Source: Lentzea californiensis (GTDB lineage: Bacteria; Actinomycetota; Actinomycetes; Mycobacteriales; Pseudonocardiaceae). Taken from it: a DNA stretch of 64,000 bases. The notes below the pieces were generated by a model that had not been told where the DNA came from, searched no databases, and worked only from the letters and a program-made list of their open reading frames with translations. The first letter of the stretch is position 1. Every line of letters begins with the position of its first letter. The translations under genes and the position numbers were made by a program. The stretch lies in the NCBI RefSeq assembly GCF_024648825.1, contig NZ_JANBBE010000003.1, forward strand, positions 124,001 to 188,000. The letters run 5' to 3'. Shown piece by piece: positions 7,656-15,779 of this stretch.

Positions 7656-9044
7656 TCAGCTCTGGTCGGCCCACCACTTCTGGCCGGTCTCGCCGAGCGT
7701 GGAGATCGGGTCGTAGTAGGGGTAACGGCGGTCCAGCGCCTCCGGATCTTCGAGTTCGATCCCGGTGCGGTAGTTCTTGGTCCAGTAGGAAATGCCCAGC
7801 TCACGGTCGTATTCGGCGATCTGGTTGACCCAGCGCTTACCGACATACGGCACGTCGCAGACGATCCGTGGGGTCGCGTAGCCGGGCAGGTAGCCCATGA
7901 TCGCGTGCTGCAGCTCCTGCGCCTCCCACACGGACACCCGCCAGTGCTCAGCGTTGGGGATCATGTCGCACATGTAGAAGTAGTACGGCAGGATGTTCGC
8001 TTCCCCTTGCAGCGCAAAGCAAAGGTCCAGCAGGTCGTCCGACGTCGCGTTGACGCCCTTCATCAGAACGCCTTGGTTGCGCACGTCCCGTACGCCGACC
8101 TCTAGGGCGGTGCGGGCGGCCTCGGCGACGAGGGGGGTTACGGACTGGGCGTGGTTCACGTGTGTGTGGATCGCGAGGTTCACGCCGCGCCGGGACGCGG
8201 TGCGGGCCACGCGCTCCAGGCCCTCGACCACTCGTGGCTGGAGCCAGTGCTGGGGGAGGCCCGCCAGGGCCTTGGTGGCCAGGCGGACGTCGCGGACCGT
8301 TTCGATGTCCAGCAGGCGCATGAGGAACGACTCGAGTTGCGGCCACGGCACGTTCGCCACGTCGCCGCCGGAGACGACCACGTCGCGGACGCCCGGGGTC
8401 TTCTTCAGGTACTCGATCATCTGGTCCTGGCGGTCCACCGGCTTGAGCGAGAGCTTGTGCTTGTCGATCAACGGTGTTGAGTTGCCGACGAGGTCCATGC
8501 GGGTGCAGTGCCCGCAGTACTGCGGGCAGGTCGACACCATCTCGGCCAGAACCTTGGTGGGGTAGCGGTGGGTCAGGCCCTCCACCACCCACATCTCGGC
8601 CTCGTGCAGCGAGTCGCGCTGGGAGTGCGGGTGTGACGGCCACCTCGGGTCTCGGTCCGAGGAGACCGGCAGCATGTAGCGGCGAACCGGGTCGTTCAGG
8701 AACGCCTCGGTGAAGGCGTCGGGGGAGAGGTCCGCGTCGACCGCCATCGTGTTGAACATCTGCGGCGGGATCAGCATCGACATCGTCGCGAAGGCGTCCA
8801 TGTCCTTGGCGAGGTCGTCGTAGAACCTGTCGGTCAGCAGGTCGCCCGCGACCTTGCGGAGCTGCTTCACGTTCTTCACGCAGTTCACGCGCTGCCACTG
8901 GGCGTCGCGCCACTGCGTCTCGGTCACGTGCGACCAGCCGGGGAAGCGTCGCCAGTCTGGTTCGACCAGCTCACGGCGGACGTACGTGTACGGCTGGCGG
9001 TCCAGCCGCTCCAGCGCCGTGGTGGCGTCGTGCAGCGCGGTCAT
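7656..9044 (-). CDS. kamA: Lysine 2,3-aminomutase family radical SAM enzyme
   Basis: The 462-residue protein has the radical SAM cluster CPQYCGHC (C173, C177, C180) and the GGD motif VVVSGGD. K403 in VCDVPYVGKRW is the likely PLP lysine. D360 (MCDMIPNAEHW) and D397 (VCDVPY) appear to match the two aspartates that bind the lysine side-chain amine in the clostridial enzyme. The loop before K403 is one residue shorter than the clostridial APGGGGK, so substrate is not certain. The expected reaction is L-lysine to L-beta-lysine. kdd, kamD, kamE and kal about 4 kb away support lysine catabolism. A GAGGAG ribosome binding site precedes the ATG. Confidence 0.85.
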   Translation of the reverse strand: MTALHDATTALERLDRQPYTYVRRELVEPDWRRFPGWSHVTETQWRDAQWQRVNCVKNVKQLRKVAGDLLTDRFYDDLAKDMDAFATMSMLIPPQMFNTMAVDADLSPDAFTEAFLNDPVRRYMLPVSSDRDPRWPSHPHSQRDSLHEAEMWVVEGLTHRYPTKVLAEMVSTCPQYCGHCTRMDLVGNSTPLIDKHKLSLKPVDRQDQMIEYLKKTPGVRDVVVSGGDVANVPWPQLESFLMRLLDIETVRDVRLATKALAGLPQHWLQPRVVEGLERVARTASRRGVNLAIHTHVNHAQSVTPLVAEAARTALEVGVRDVRNQGVLMKGVNATSDDLLDLCFALQGEANILPYYFYMCDMIPNAEHWRVSVWEAQELQHAIMGYLPGYATPRIVCDVPYVGKRWVNQIAEYDRELGISYWTKNYRTGIELEDPEALDRRYPYYDPISTLGETGQKWWADQS

Positions 9045-9066
9045 CCGTACTCCTCAGCGTCGAGGT

Positions 9067-9106
9067 CGCGTGAAGATATCCTGTCATACCGCTAGGCTGC
9101 CGTAAA
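9067..9106 (-). promoter_or_regulatory. kamA promoter with GAAGATATC element
   Basis: On the leftward strand TTTACG (9106-9101) and CAGGAT (9083-9078) are 17 bp apart. GAAGATATC (9072-9080 on the + strand), preceded by CGCGT, overlaps the -10 and start region. The same core occurs at the kdd promoter. The boxes are a visual fit; the shared core is directly visible. Confidence 0.5.
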
Positions 9107-9174
9107 TATTTCTGATCAACGCCTGGTGGAGGGCCGGTCGGGAGCAAAGACGGCCCGTTGTGCGTTAAGCGGGC

Positions 9175-9639
9175 ATGCCCCTCTTCGCGCTGCTGCTGCT
9201 CGGGATGTTCGCCGAGATCGCGGTCATGGTCGCCGTCGGCAACGCCATCGGCGGGCTCTGGATGATCGCTTTGCTCCTGCTCGGCACCCTCGTCGGACTG
9301 TCGCTGGTGCGCCGCCAGGGCGCGCAGACGATGGCCGCGTTCCGCGAGTCGGTGTTCCAGCGCCGGCAGCCCCACCAGGAGACGGCGGACGGCGTGCTGA
9401 TCGCGGCGGCCGGAGCGTTGATCATGGTGCCCGGCTTCATCAGCGACGTCGCCGCGTTGTTCCTGCTCTTCCCGCCCACGCGCAAGCTCGTGAGCCGGCG
9501 GATCGCGCGCAAGGCGGAGGCGGCCGCGCTCAAGTTCGAGCACGACCGCCGCTTCGGCGCCGGTCAGGTCGTCGAGGGCGAAGTGATCGACGTCGACGCC
9601 GGCCCGGTCGTCATCACGGAGCGGCGCGAGCTCAGGTGA
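9175..9639 (+). CDS. fxsA: FxsA family membrane protein
   Basis: The 154-residue protein has the FxsA layout: a short N-terminal hydrophobic helix (FALLLLGMFAEIAVMVAVGNAIG), a second (WMIALLLLGTLVGLSLVRRQG), a Q-rich amphipathic link, then a third hydrophobic segment (GVLIAAAGALIMVPGFISDVAALFLLFPPTR). The conserved P-G-F-x-S/T-D motif is present. E. coli FxsA relieves F-plasmid exclusion of phage T7; the housekeeping role in actinomycetes is unknown. The stop overlaps the next gene's GTG (GTGA), so the two are coupled. Divergent from kamA. Confidence 0.85.
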   Translation: MPLFALLLLGMFAEIAVMVAVGNAIGGLWMIALLLLGTLVGLSLVRRQGAQTMAAFRESVFQRRQPHQETADGVLIAAAGALIMVPGFISDVAALFLLFPPTRKLVSRRIARKAEAAALKFEHDRRFGAGQVVEGEVIDVDAGPVVITERRELR

Positions 9640-10196
9640 TCCGCGCGTACCGGCCCGCCGACCTGGACGCGCTGTACGACATCTGCCTCGACACCGGCAA
9701 CGGTGGCCTCGGCGCGCGTCACCTGTTCGACGACCCACGCCTGATGGGCCACGCCTACGTCGGCCCGTACGTGGCGTTCGAACCCGACCTCGTGGTCGTG
9801 GCGGAGGACGACGAGGGGATCTGCGGGTACGCGCTCGCGGCGTCCGACACGGAGGCCTTCGAGGACCGCTGCGACCGCGACTGGTGGCCTGACCTGCGCA
9901 TCCGTTATCCGTTGACGCCGAACGCGAACCGGATCGTGCAGCAGATCCACCACCCGGCCCGTGCCGATCTGATGCTCGCGAGGGACTACCCGGCGCACCT
10001 GCACGCGAACCTGCTGCCTCGCGCGAAGGGCCAGGGGTTCGGCGGCGCGCTCGTCCGCAGCCTGCTCGAACGCCTCGAGAAGGGCGTTCATGTGCACGTG
10101 CGGCACCACAACACACACGCGGTCGGCTTTTGGGAGCACATGGGCTTCCGCGTGGTCGACTCCGCAGAGAAACTCGTCCTGGGGCTGCGCCTCTAG
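9636..10196 (+). CDS. GNAT acetyltransferase, OGA-C-terminal-domain-like
   Basis: The 186-residue protein begins at a GTG overlapping the fxsA stop. It has a GNAT fold with acetyl-CoA loop LLPRAKGQGFGGALVRSLL and C-terminal NTHAVGFWEHMGFRVV. The pattern DYPAHLHANLLPRAKGQGFGG and the RAYRPADLDALYDICLDTG start resemble bacterial homologues of the acetyltransferase-like domain of eukaryotic O-GlcNAcase. The substrate is unknown. The stop is shared on the palindrome CTAG with the convergent SsgA-like gene, so the two coding regions overlap by 4 bp. Confidence 0.75.
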   Translation: MIRAYRPADLDALYDICLDTGNGGLGARHLFDDPRLMGHAYVGPYVAFEPDLVVVAEDDEGICGYALAASDTEAFEDRCDRDWWPDLRIRYPLTPNANRIVQQIHHPARADLMLARDYPAHLHANLLPRAKGQGFGGALVRSLLERLEKGVHVHVRHHNTHAVGFWEHMGFRVVDSAEKLVLGLRL

Positions 10197-10588
10197 CCGA
10201 GGAGGTCCTTCATCAGCAGTTCGAAGTCGAGGACCTCACGCCCGGCCGGGACCGCCGCGTAGGTCGAGTCGAGGAACCGCTGCAGCTCGGCCGCGGACAG
10301 GTGGAACACCGCGTGCGAGTCCTCGGTCAGCAGTTCCAGCACGAGCACGTCGCCGTCGCCCGGCCGCAGCCGCACGTCCCCGAGTCCGGTCGGCGACAGC
10401 AGCCCGTCCGCGAGGAGTTCGCGGCCGACGAGCCAGGTCGACTCCTGGTCCCGCGCCTGAAAACGCATGGTCACGGCATGTGGATCGTCTGATCGGTACT
10501 GGAAGTCGACGTTCATCGGCTCGACCGAGCCGTCCGGCCGAATGAACTCAACGACGGTGGCAGTGCCGACCCGGGTCTCGTTGAACAT
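10193..10588 (-). CDS. SsgA-like sporulation/cell division protein (SALP)
   Basis: The 131-residue protein starts at an ATG preceded by GGAGGAACGGCG, a near-perfect ribosome binding site. Strand-rich sequence such as MNVDFQYRSDDPHAVTMRFQA, STWLVGRELLADGL, GDVRLRPG and FHLSAAELQRFLDSTYAAVP is diagnostic of the SsgA/SsgB family, which is restricted to morphologically complex actinomycetes. SsgB recruits FtsZ to sporulation septa in Streptomyces; other members tune septation and wall assembly. Length fits the family (about 130-140). Which paralogue this is cannot be settled here. Confidence 0.9.
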   Translation of the reverse strand: MFNETRVGTATVVEFIRPDGSVEPMNVDFQYRSDDPHAVTMRFQARDQESTWLVGRELLADGLLSPTGLGDVRLRPGDGDVLVLELLTEDSHAVFHLSAAELQRFLDSTYAAVPAGREVLDFELLMKDLLG

Positions 10589-10690
10589 CGCCGTTCCTCC
10601 TCCGCGGTGAGGGTGCTGCATCCAACACGGCCGCCGTCCGGAGCCGGTTCAAAGCTTTCCCGAAGTTTTCGATTGGGTACCTGAAGTCCC

Positions 10691-11650
10691 ATGACGGTCT
10701 ATGGCATCCATGCGTCCCACGAGCAGATACACCCGACAGACCTGCTGACCGCCGTGCGCAGGGCTGAAGAGGCGGGGTTCGGCGCGGCGATGAGCTCAGA
10801 CCACTTCTCACCCTGGAGCGCGCGCCAGGGGCAGTCCGGGTTCGCCTGGTCCTGGCTCGGCGCGGCACTGCAGGCCACCGAACTGCCGTTCGGCGTGGTC
10901 ACAGCACCGGGGCAGCGCTACCACCCGGCGATCACCGCTCAGGCGATCGGCACGCTGGCCGCGATGAACCCCGGCCGGTTCTGGGCCGCGCTCGGCACCG
11001 GTGAGGCCAGCAACGAGCACATCACCGGTGACGGCTGGCCCCGTAAGGACGTGCGGACGGCACGGCTGCGCGAGTGCGTCGACGTGATCCGCGCGCTGTT
11101 GTCCGGCGAGGAGGTCAGCCACGACGGCCTGGTCACGGTCGACCGGGCCAAGCTCTGGACGTTGCCCGACGAGATGCCGCTGCTGATCGGTGCCGCGGTC
11201 AGTCCGGCGACCGCCCGCTGGTGTGCCGAGTGGGCCGACGGGCTGATCACCGTCAACGCGCCGCCCGAACGGCTCCGCGAGGTCGCGGGCGCCTACCGGG
11301 ACGCGGGCGGCAAGGGCAAGCTCCACCTGCAGATGCACCTCAGCTGGGCCGAAGACGAAGAGACGGCCATCGCGATCGCGCACGACCAGTGGCGCAGCAA
11401 CGTGTTCCAGCCGCCCGTGTGCTGGGACCTCGAACTGGCCGAGCACTTCGACGTCGTCTCCGAGCACGTCACGCCGGCCGACGTCGCCAAGGTCGTCGAC
11501 GTGTCCACCGACCTCAAGTGGTACGCCGAGCGGCTGCACGAGTACGCGTCGCTGGGGTTCGAGGAGATCTACCTGCACCACGTGGGCCAGGACCTGATCC
11601 CGTTCGTCGACGCGTTCGGCGAGCACGTGCTGCCGGAGGTGACCGCGTGA
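10691..11650 (+). CDS. LLM-class flavin/F420-dependent oxidoreductase
   Basis: The 319-residue TIM-barrel protein shows the luciferase-like pattern: GFGAAMSSDHFSPW near the N-terminus, APGQRYHPAITAQAIGTLAAMNPGRFWAALGTGE in the middle, and a C-terminal pocket. It resembles F420-dependent glucose-6-phosphate dehydrogenase-like families, but cofactor choice (F420 or FMN) cannot be read from sequence alone. The stop overlaps the GTG of the next gene (GTGA), a GH13 glycosidase, which suggests a shared sugar-linked role. Substrate unknown. Confidence 0.8.
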   Translation: MTVYGIHASHEQIHPTDLLTAVRRAEEAGFGAAMSSDHFSPWSARQGQSGFAWSWLGAALQATELPFGVVTAPGQRYHPAITAQAIGTLAAMNPGRFWAALGTGEASNEHITGDGWPRKDVRTARLRECVDVIRALLSGEEVSHDGLVTVDRAKLWTLPDEMPLLIGAAVSPATARWCAEWADGLITVNAPPERLREVAGAYRDAGGKGKLHLQMHLSWAEDEETAIAIAHDQWRSNVFQPPVCWDLELAEHFDVVSEHVTPADVAKVVDVSTDLKWYAERLHEYASLGFEEIYLHHVGQDLIPFVDAFGEHVLPEVTA

Positions 11651-13155
11651 TCCGCACGTCCGACGTCTGGTGGAAGAACGCCGTTCTGTACTGCCTGGAC
11701 GTGGAGACCTTCTCCGGCGAGGGCTTCCGCGGCGCGACCGAACGCCTCGACCACCTCCACGCCCTGGGCGTCACGTGTGTGTGGTTGATGCCGTTCTACC
11801 CGACCGCCGAACGCGACGACGGCTACGACATCACCGACTTCTACTCCGTCGACCCGAGACTGGGTTCGCTGGGCGACTTCGTGGAGTTCGTGCGCGCCGC
11901 ACGGGACCGAGGCATGCGCGTGATCGCCGACCTCGTCGTCAACCACACCTCCGACCAGCACCCGTGGTTCCACGACCCGGACAAGCGCGACTGGTACGTC
12001 TGGGCGGACGAGCCCCAGGCCGACGGACCGCAGGGGATCACGTTCCCCGACAAGGAGAACTCGCTCTGGGAGTACTCGGAGGAGGTCGGGAAGTACTACC
12101 TGCACCGCTTCTACAAGCACCAGCCCGACCTCAACGTGTCCAACCCCGAGGTGCGCGACGAGATCGCGCGCATCATGGGCTTCTGGATGGAACTGGGGCT
12201 GAGCGGGTTCCGGGTCGACGCCGTCCCGTTCCTGTTGGAGCACAACGATCCGAAGGACGCCGTCGCGCTGCCCGACCCGCACGACTACCTCACAGACCTG
12301 AGGGCGTTCCTCAACCGCCGCAACGGTGAGGGCGTGCTGCTGGGCGAGGTGAACCTGCCGTACAAGGACACGATGGCCTTCTACGGCCAGGGCGTCGGCG
12401 ACGAGCTGACCATGTGCTTCGACTTCGTCGGCATGCAGGCGATGTACCTGTCGCTGGCGCGGCGGTCGAGCGGGCCGCTGGTCAAGGCGCTGCAGGAACG
12501 CCCGGAGCCGCCGCGGGACGGGCACTGGGCGACGTTCGTGCGCAACCACGACGAGCTGACCCTGGACAAGCTGCCCACCGACGAACGCCAGGAGGTCTTC
12601 GACGCCTTCGGGCCGGACAAGTCGATGCAGCTCTACGACCGAGGTCTGCGTCGCCGGCTGCCCGGCATGCTCAAGGGCGACCAGCGCCGCATCCGGATGG
12701 TCTACAGCCTGCTCTTCACGCTGCCGGGGACGCCGGTGCTGTTCTACGGCGAGGAGATCGGGCTGGAGGAGGACCTGTCGCTGGAGGGCAGGATGGCGGT
12801 GCGCGTCCCGATGGACTGGGACGCCGCGGGCGACCAGCGCCACGACCCGGACTCGTTGCTGACGTGGATGCGGCTCATGGTCGCGCGGTACCGGGAGTGC
12901 CCGGAGCTCTCGTGGGGCACGTTCCAGGTGCTCGACACGGGTGAGCCGTGCGTGTTCGCCCACCGCGCCGACTGCGACGGCGGCTCTGTGATCGCCGTGC
13001 ACAACCTCGCGGACCGGGAGGTCACCGTGCGGGTGCCGGCCGAAGGCGTGCTCGCCGATCTGCTGACGGGTGGCCGCGTGAAGCCCGCGAAGATCGGCGC
13101 CAAGGTCGACCTCGCGCCTTACGACTGCCGCTGGTACCGCCTGATCACTGAGTGA
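11647..13155 (+). CDS. GH13 alpha-amylase family enzyme (trehalose-synthase-like)
   Basis: The 502-residue protein carries the GH13 motifs: VIADLVVNHTSDQHPWF (region I), GFRVDAVPF (nucleophile Asp), LLGEVNL (acid/base Glu) and VRNHDELTL (transition-state Asp). The GYDITDFYSVDPRLG start and overall layout are closest to the trehalose synthase/maltosyl group. It lacks the extra maltokinase domain of some TreS fusions. There is no signal peptide, so it acts on cytoplasmic glucans or disaccharides. Coupled by GTGA overlap to the LLM oxidoreductase. The exact specificity (trehalose isomerase or glucosidase) is open. Confidence 0.85.
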   Translation: MIRTSDVWWKNAVLYCLDVETFSGEGFRGATERLDHLHALGVTCVWLMPFYPTAERDDGYDITDFYSVDPRLGSLGDFVEFVRAARDRGMRVIADLVVNHTSDQHPWFHDPDKRDWYVWADEPQADGPQGITFPDKENSLWEYSEEVGKYYLHRFYKHQPDLNVSNPEVRDEIARIMGFWMELGLSGFRVDAVPFLLEHNDPKDAVALPDPHDYLTDLRAFLNRRNGEGVLLGEVNLPYKDTMAFYGQGVGDELTMCFDFVGMQAMYLSLARRSSGPLVKALQERPEPPRDGHWATFVRNHDELTLDKLPTDERQEVFDAFGPDKSMQLYDRGLRRRLPGMLKGDQRRIRMVYSLLFTLPGTPVLFYGEEIGLEEDLSLEGRMAVRVPMDWDAAGDQRHDPDSLLTWMRLMVARYRECPELSWGTFQVLDTGEPCVFAHRADCDGGSVIAVHNLADREVTVRVPAEGVLADLLTGGRVKPAKIGAKVDLAPYDCRWYRLITE

Positions 13156-13158
13156 TAC

Positions 13159-13194
13159 TTGCGCAATCTTGACGCCTCACGTGAAGATATCTTC
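13159..13194 (+). promoter_or_regulatory. kdd operon promoter with palindromic GAAGATATCTTC operator
   Basis: TTGCGC (13159-13164) lies 18 bp before GAAGAT (13183-13188). The latter is the left half of a perfect 12-bp palindrome, GAAGATATCTTC (13183-13194), ending 31 bp before the kdd start. The kamA promoter carries the same GAAGATATC core at a similar distance (27 bp) from its start. Confidence 0.5.
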
Positions 13195-13225
13195 GAGACA
13201 GCGTCGTCGACCGAAGGATTTTCGC

Positions 13226-14236
13226 GTGAGCGCGTACGGACTGCACCGCGTCATCGAGCCCGCCGGCGTTCTGCCGCAGCAGGCCTGGCGGCTCGACGCG
13301 GAGCCCGTGCCCGCTCCCGACGAGGTGATCGTCGCGGTCGAGCGGCTCAACCTGGACGCGGCCTCGTTCCGGCAGCTCAGGGAGCAGCACGGGAGCGGCG
13401 CGGCGGTCCGGCAGGCCGTGCTCGACATCGTCGGTGACCGCGGCAAGATGCAGAACCCGGTCACGGGCTCGGGCGGCATGCTGCTCGGCACCGTGCTCGA
13501 AGTCGGGCCGGAGTCGCCGCTCGGGCTCGAGGCGGGCGACCGGATCGCGACGCTGGTCAGCCTCACGCTGACGCCACTGCGGATCAACGACGGCCTGCAG
13601 GACTGGGACGGCGAGGACGAGCAGGTGCCGTGCCGGGGGACCGCGGTGCTGTTCGGGCGGTCCATCGCGGCCGTGCTGCCGGACGACATGCCGAACGAGC
13701 TGGCGTTGTCCGTGCTCGACGTGTGCGGTGCACCAGCGCTGACCGACCGTGTCGTGCGCAAGCACCCCGGTGGGTCCGTGCTGGTGCTCGGCGGTGGCGG
13801 CAAGTCCGGGTCGCTCTCTCTCGCGGCCGCACGTCAGGCCGGTGCGTCGCGCCTCGTCGCGTTGGTGCCAACGGAACGTGAGGCCGCGCAGGTGCTTGAG
13901 TCGGGCCTCGCGGACGAGGTCGTCATCGCGGACGCACGCAACCCGGTCGCCGTGGCCGAGGCCGTGGGCAAGCAGGTCGACGTCACGGTCGTGTGTGTGG
14001 ACGTGCCGGGGTGCGAGCACGGCGCCATCCTGGCGACCGCGGACGGCGGCACCGTGATCTTCTTCTCGATGGCGACCTCGTTCAGCGCCGCCGCTTTGGG
14101 AGCGGAGGGTCTCGCGGCGGACGTGGAGATGATCGTCGGCAACGGGTATGTGCCTGGTCACGCCCAGTTCGCGTTGGACCTGGTCCGGAGCCGGGCGGGT
14201 GTGCGGGCCCTGTTCGAACAACGGCAGACTGCGTGA
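13226..14236 (+). CDS. kdd: L-erythro-3,5-diaminohexanoate dehydrogenase
   Basis: The 336-residue protein starts at a GTG 7 nt after GAAGGA; a longer frame from 13169 would run through the operator. It has a Rossmann NAD-binding region VLVLGGGGKSGSLSLAAARQAGA in an otherwise zinc-free MDR-like fold, as in clostridial Kdd (about 344 residues). It oxidatively deaminates (3S,5S)-3,5-diaminohexanoate to 5-amino-3-oxohexanoate with NAD(P)+. Identity is strongly supported by kamD, kamE and kal downstream in the same direction. Confidence 0.9.
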   Translation: MSAYGLHRVIEPAGVLPQQAWRLDAEPVPAPDEVIVAVERLNLDAASFRQLREQHGSGAAVRQAVLDIVGDRGKMQNPVTGSGGMLLGTVLEVGPESPLGLEAGDRIATLVSLTLTPLRINDGLQDWDGEDEQVPCRGTAVLFGRSIAAVLPDDMPNELALSVLDVCGAPALTDRVVRKHPGGSVLVLGGGGKSGSLSLAAARQAGASRLVALVPTEREAAQVLESGLADEVVIADARNPVAVAEAVGKQVDVTVVCVDVPGCEHGAILATADGGTVIFFSMATSFSAAALGAEGLAADVEMIVGNGYVPGHAQFALDLVRSRAGVRALFEQRQTA

Positions 14237-14237
14237 C

Positions 14238-15776
14238 GTGAGTACGCAACTTTTGGTCGGCGGCCGCATCTACGCACCGGATGCGACGGCGATGGCCGTC
14301 ACGGACGGTGTCGTCGTGTGGATCGGACAGGACTCGGTCGGGCACGCGCTGCACCCGGACGCCGAGGTCGTCGAGCTCGACGGCGCCTTCGTCGCGCCCG
14401 CGTTCGTCGACGCGCACGTGCACGCCACGTCCGCCGGTCTGCTCCTGACCGGCCTCAACCTGACGAAGACGTCCTCTGTGGACGACCTGCTCGAGCAGGT
14501 GCGCTCCGCCGAGGGGCCCCTGGTGTGGGGTCACGGGTGGGACGAGACGCGCTGGCCGGAGAACCGTCCGCCGACGCGCGCCGAGATCGACGAGGCCGCC
14601 CGGGGCAAGACGGTGTACCTGTCGCGCATCGACGTGCACTCCGCCCTGGTCTCCTCGGACCTGATCAGCGATGAGGCCCGTGCCGCTGACGGGTTCTCCG
14701 CCGACGGCCCTCTCTCGCGCGCCGCACACCACCACGTGCGAGGCACGGCGAAAGCCGCCATCACGCCCGAACAACGCCAGGCCGCACAACTCGCGTTCCT
14801 GAACTACGCGGCGTCGAAAGGCATCGCGTCCGTGCACGAGTGCGCCGGCCCGGACATCTCCGGCGAGGACGACCTGCGCGAACTGCTCGCACTCACCGAA
14901 GGCCCCGAGGTGGTGGCCTACTGGGGTGCCCACGACCTGCCGGACGTTCCGGTGCGCGGACTGGCCGGCGACCACTTCGTCGACGGCGCGATCGGCTCCC
15001 GCACGGCAGCGCTGACCGAGCCCTACGCCGACGCCGGCACGTCCGGAGCGCTCTACCTCGACGGCCGCCAGATCGCCGACCACCTGGTCAAGTGCACCGA
15101 ACTGGGGATCCAGGCGGGGTTCCACGTCATCGGCGACGCCGCGATGGCCGCCGTGATCGAGGGCTTCTCCCTCGCGGAGAAGGCACTTGGCACCGCCGAG
15201 CTCGCGTCGGCCCGCCACCGCCTCGAACACGTCGAGATGGTGACGAAGGAGCAGGCGGAGAAACTGGCCGGGTGGGGCGTCGTCGCCTCCGTCCAGCCGC
15301 TGTTCGACGCGGAGTGGGGTGGACCTACCGGCATGTACGTCCAGCGACTCGGTGACGAGCGCGGTGTGGGGCTGAACCCCTTTTCGCGGCTGGCCGCCGC
15401 GGGCGTCGTGCTCGCCTTCGGCTCGGACACCCCGGTGACCGCCATCGACCCGTGGGCCGCTGTGAAAGCCGCCGTCCACCACAAGACCGACGGCCACGGC
15501 GTCTCCCCCCGTGCCGCCTTCACCGCGCACACGCGTGGTGGCTGGCGTGCGGCGGGCGTGAACGACGGCCTGACCGGCACCCTGCAGCCCGGCGCGCCCG
15601 CGACGTACGCGGTGTGGGAGACCGGGGACCTGGTCGTCGCGGGCAGCGACGCGCGGGTGCAGCGCTGGTCCACCGACCCCCGTTCGGGCGTGCCCGGACT
15701 GCCCGACCTCACCGGCCCGGCGCCGGTCTGCGTGCGCACCGTCCTGAACGGCCGGACGATTTACGAGAGGAAGTGA
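14238..15776 (+). CDS. Amidohydrolase family 3 (YtcJ-like) metal-dependent hydrolase
   Basis: The 512-residue protein starts at a GTG one base past the kdd stop. It shows the amidohydrolase metal sites: DAHVHAT near residue 55, the GFHVIGDAAM histidine, the RLEHVEMV region and FGSDTPV near the C-terminus. YtcJ-like proteins are cytosolic hydrolases of unknown substrate. Its place between kdd and kamD, conserved spacing and 3-bp gap to kamD suggest it acts on an intermediate or lactam/amide by-product of lysine breakdown, such as a cyclised amino-oxohexanoate. That is inference only. Confidence 0.85.
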   Translation: MSTQLLVGGRIYAPDATAMAVTDGVVVWIGQDSVGHALHPDAEVVELDGAFVAPAFVDAHVHATSAGLLLTGLNLTKTSSVDDLLEQVRSAEGPLVWGHGWDETRWPENRPPTRAEIDEAARGKTVYLSRIDVHSALVSSDLISDEARAADGFSADGPLSRAAHHHVRGTAKAAITPEQRQAAQLAFLNYAASKGIASVHECAGPDISGEDDLRELLALTEGPEVVAYWGAHDLPDVPVRGLAGDHFVDGAIGSRTAALTEPYADAGTSGALYLDGRQIADHLVKCTELGIQAGFHVIGDAAMAAVIEGFSLAEKALGTAELASARHRLEHVEMVTKEQAEKLAGWGVVASVQPLFDAEWGGPTGMYVQRLGDERGVGLNPFSRLAAAGVVLAFGSDTPVTAIDPWAAVKAAVHHKTDGHGVSPRAAFTAHTRGGWRAAGVNDGLTGTLQPGAPATYAVWETGDLVVAGSDARVQRWSTDPRSGVPGLPDLTGPAPVCVRTVLNGRTIYERK

Positions 15777-15779
15777 CTC

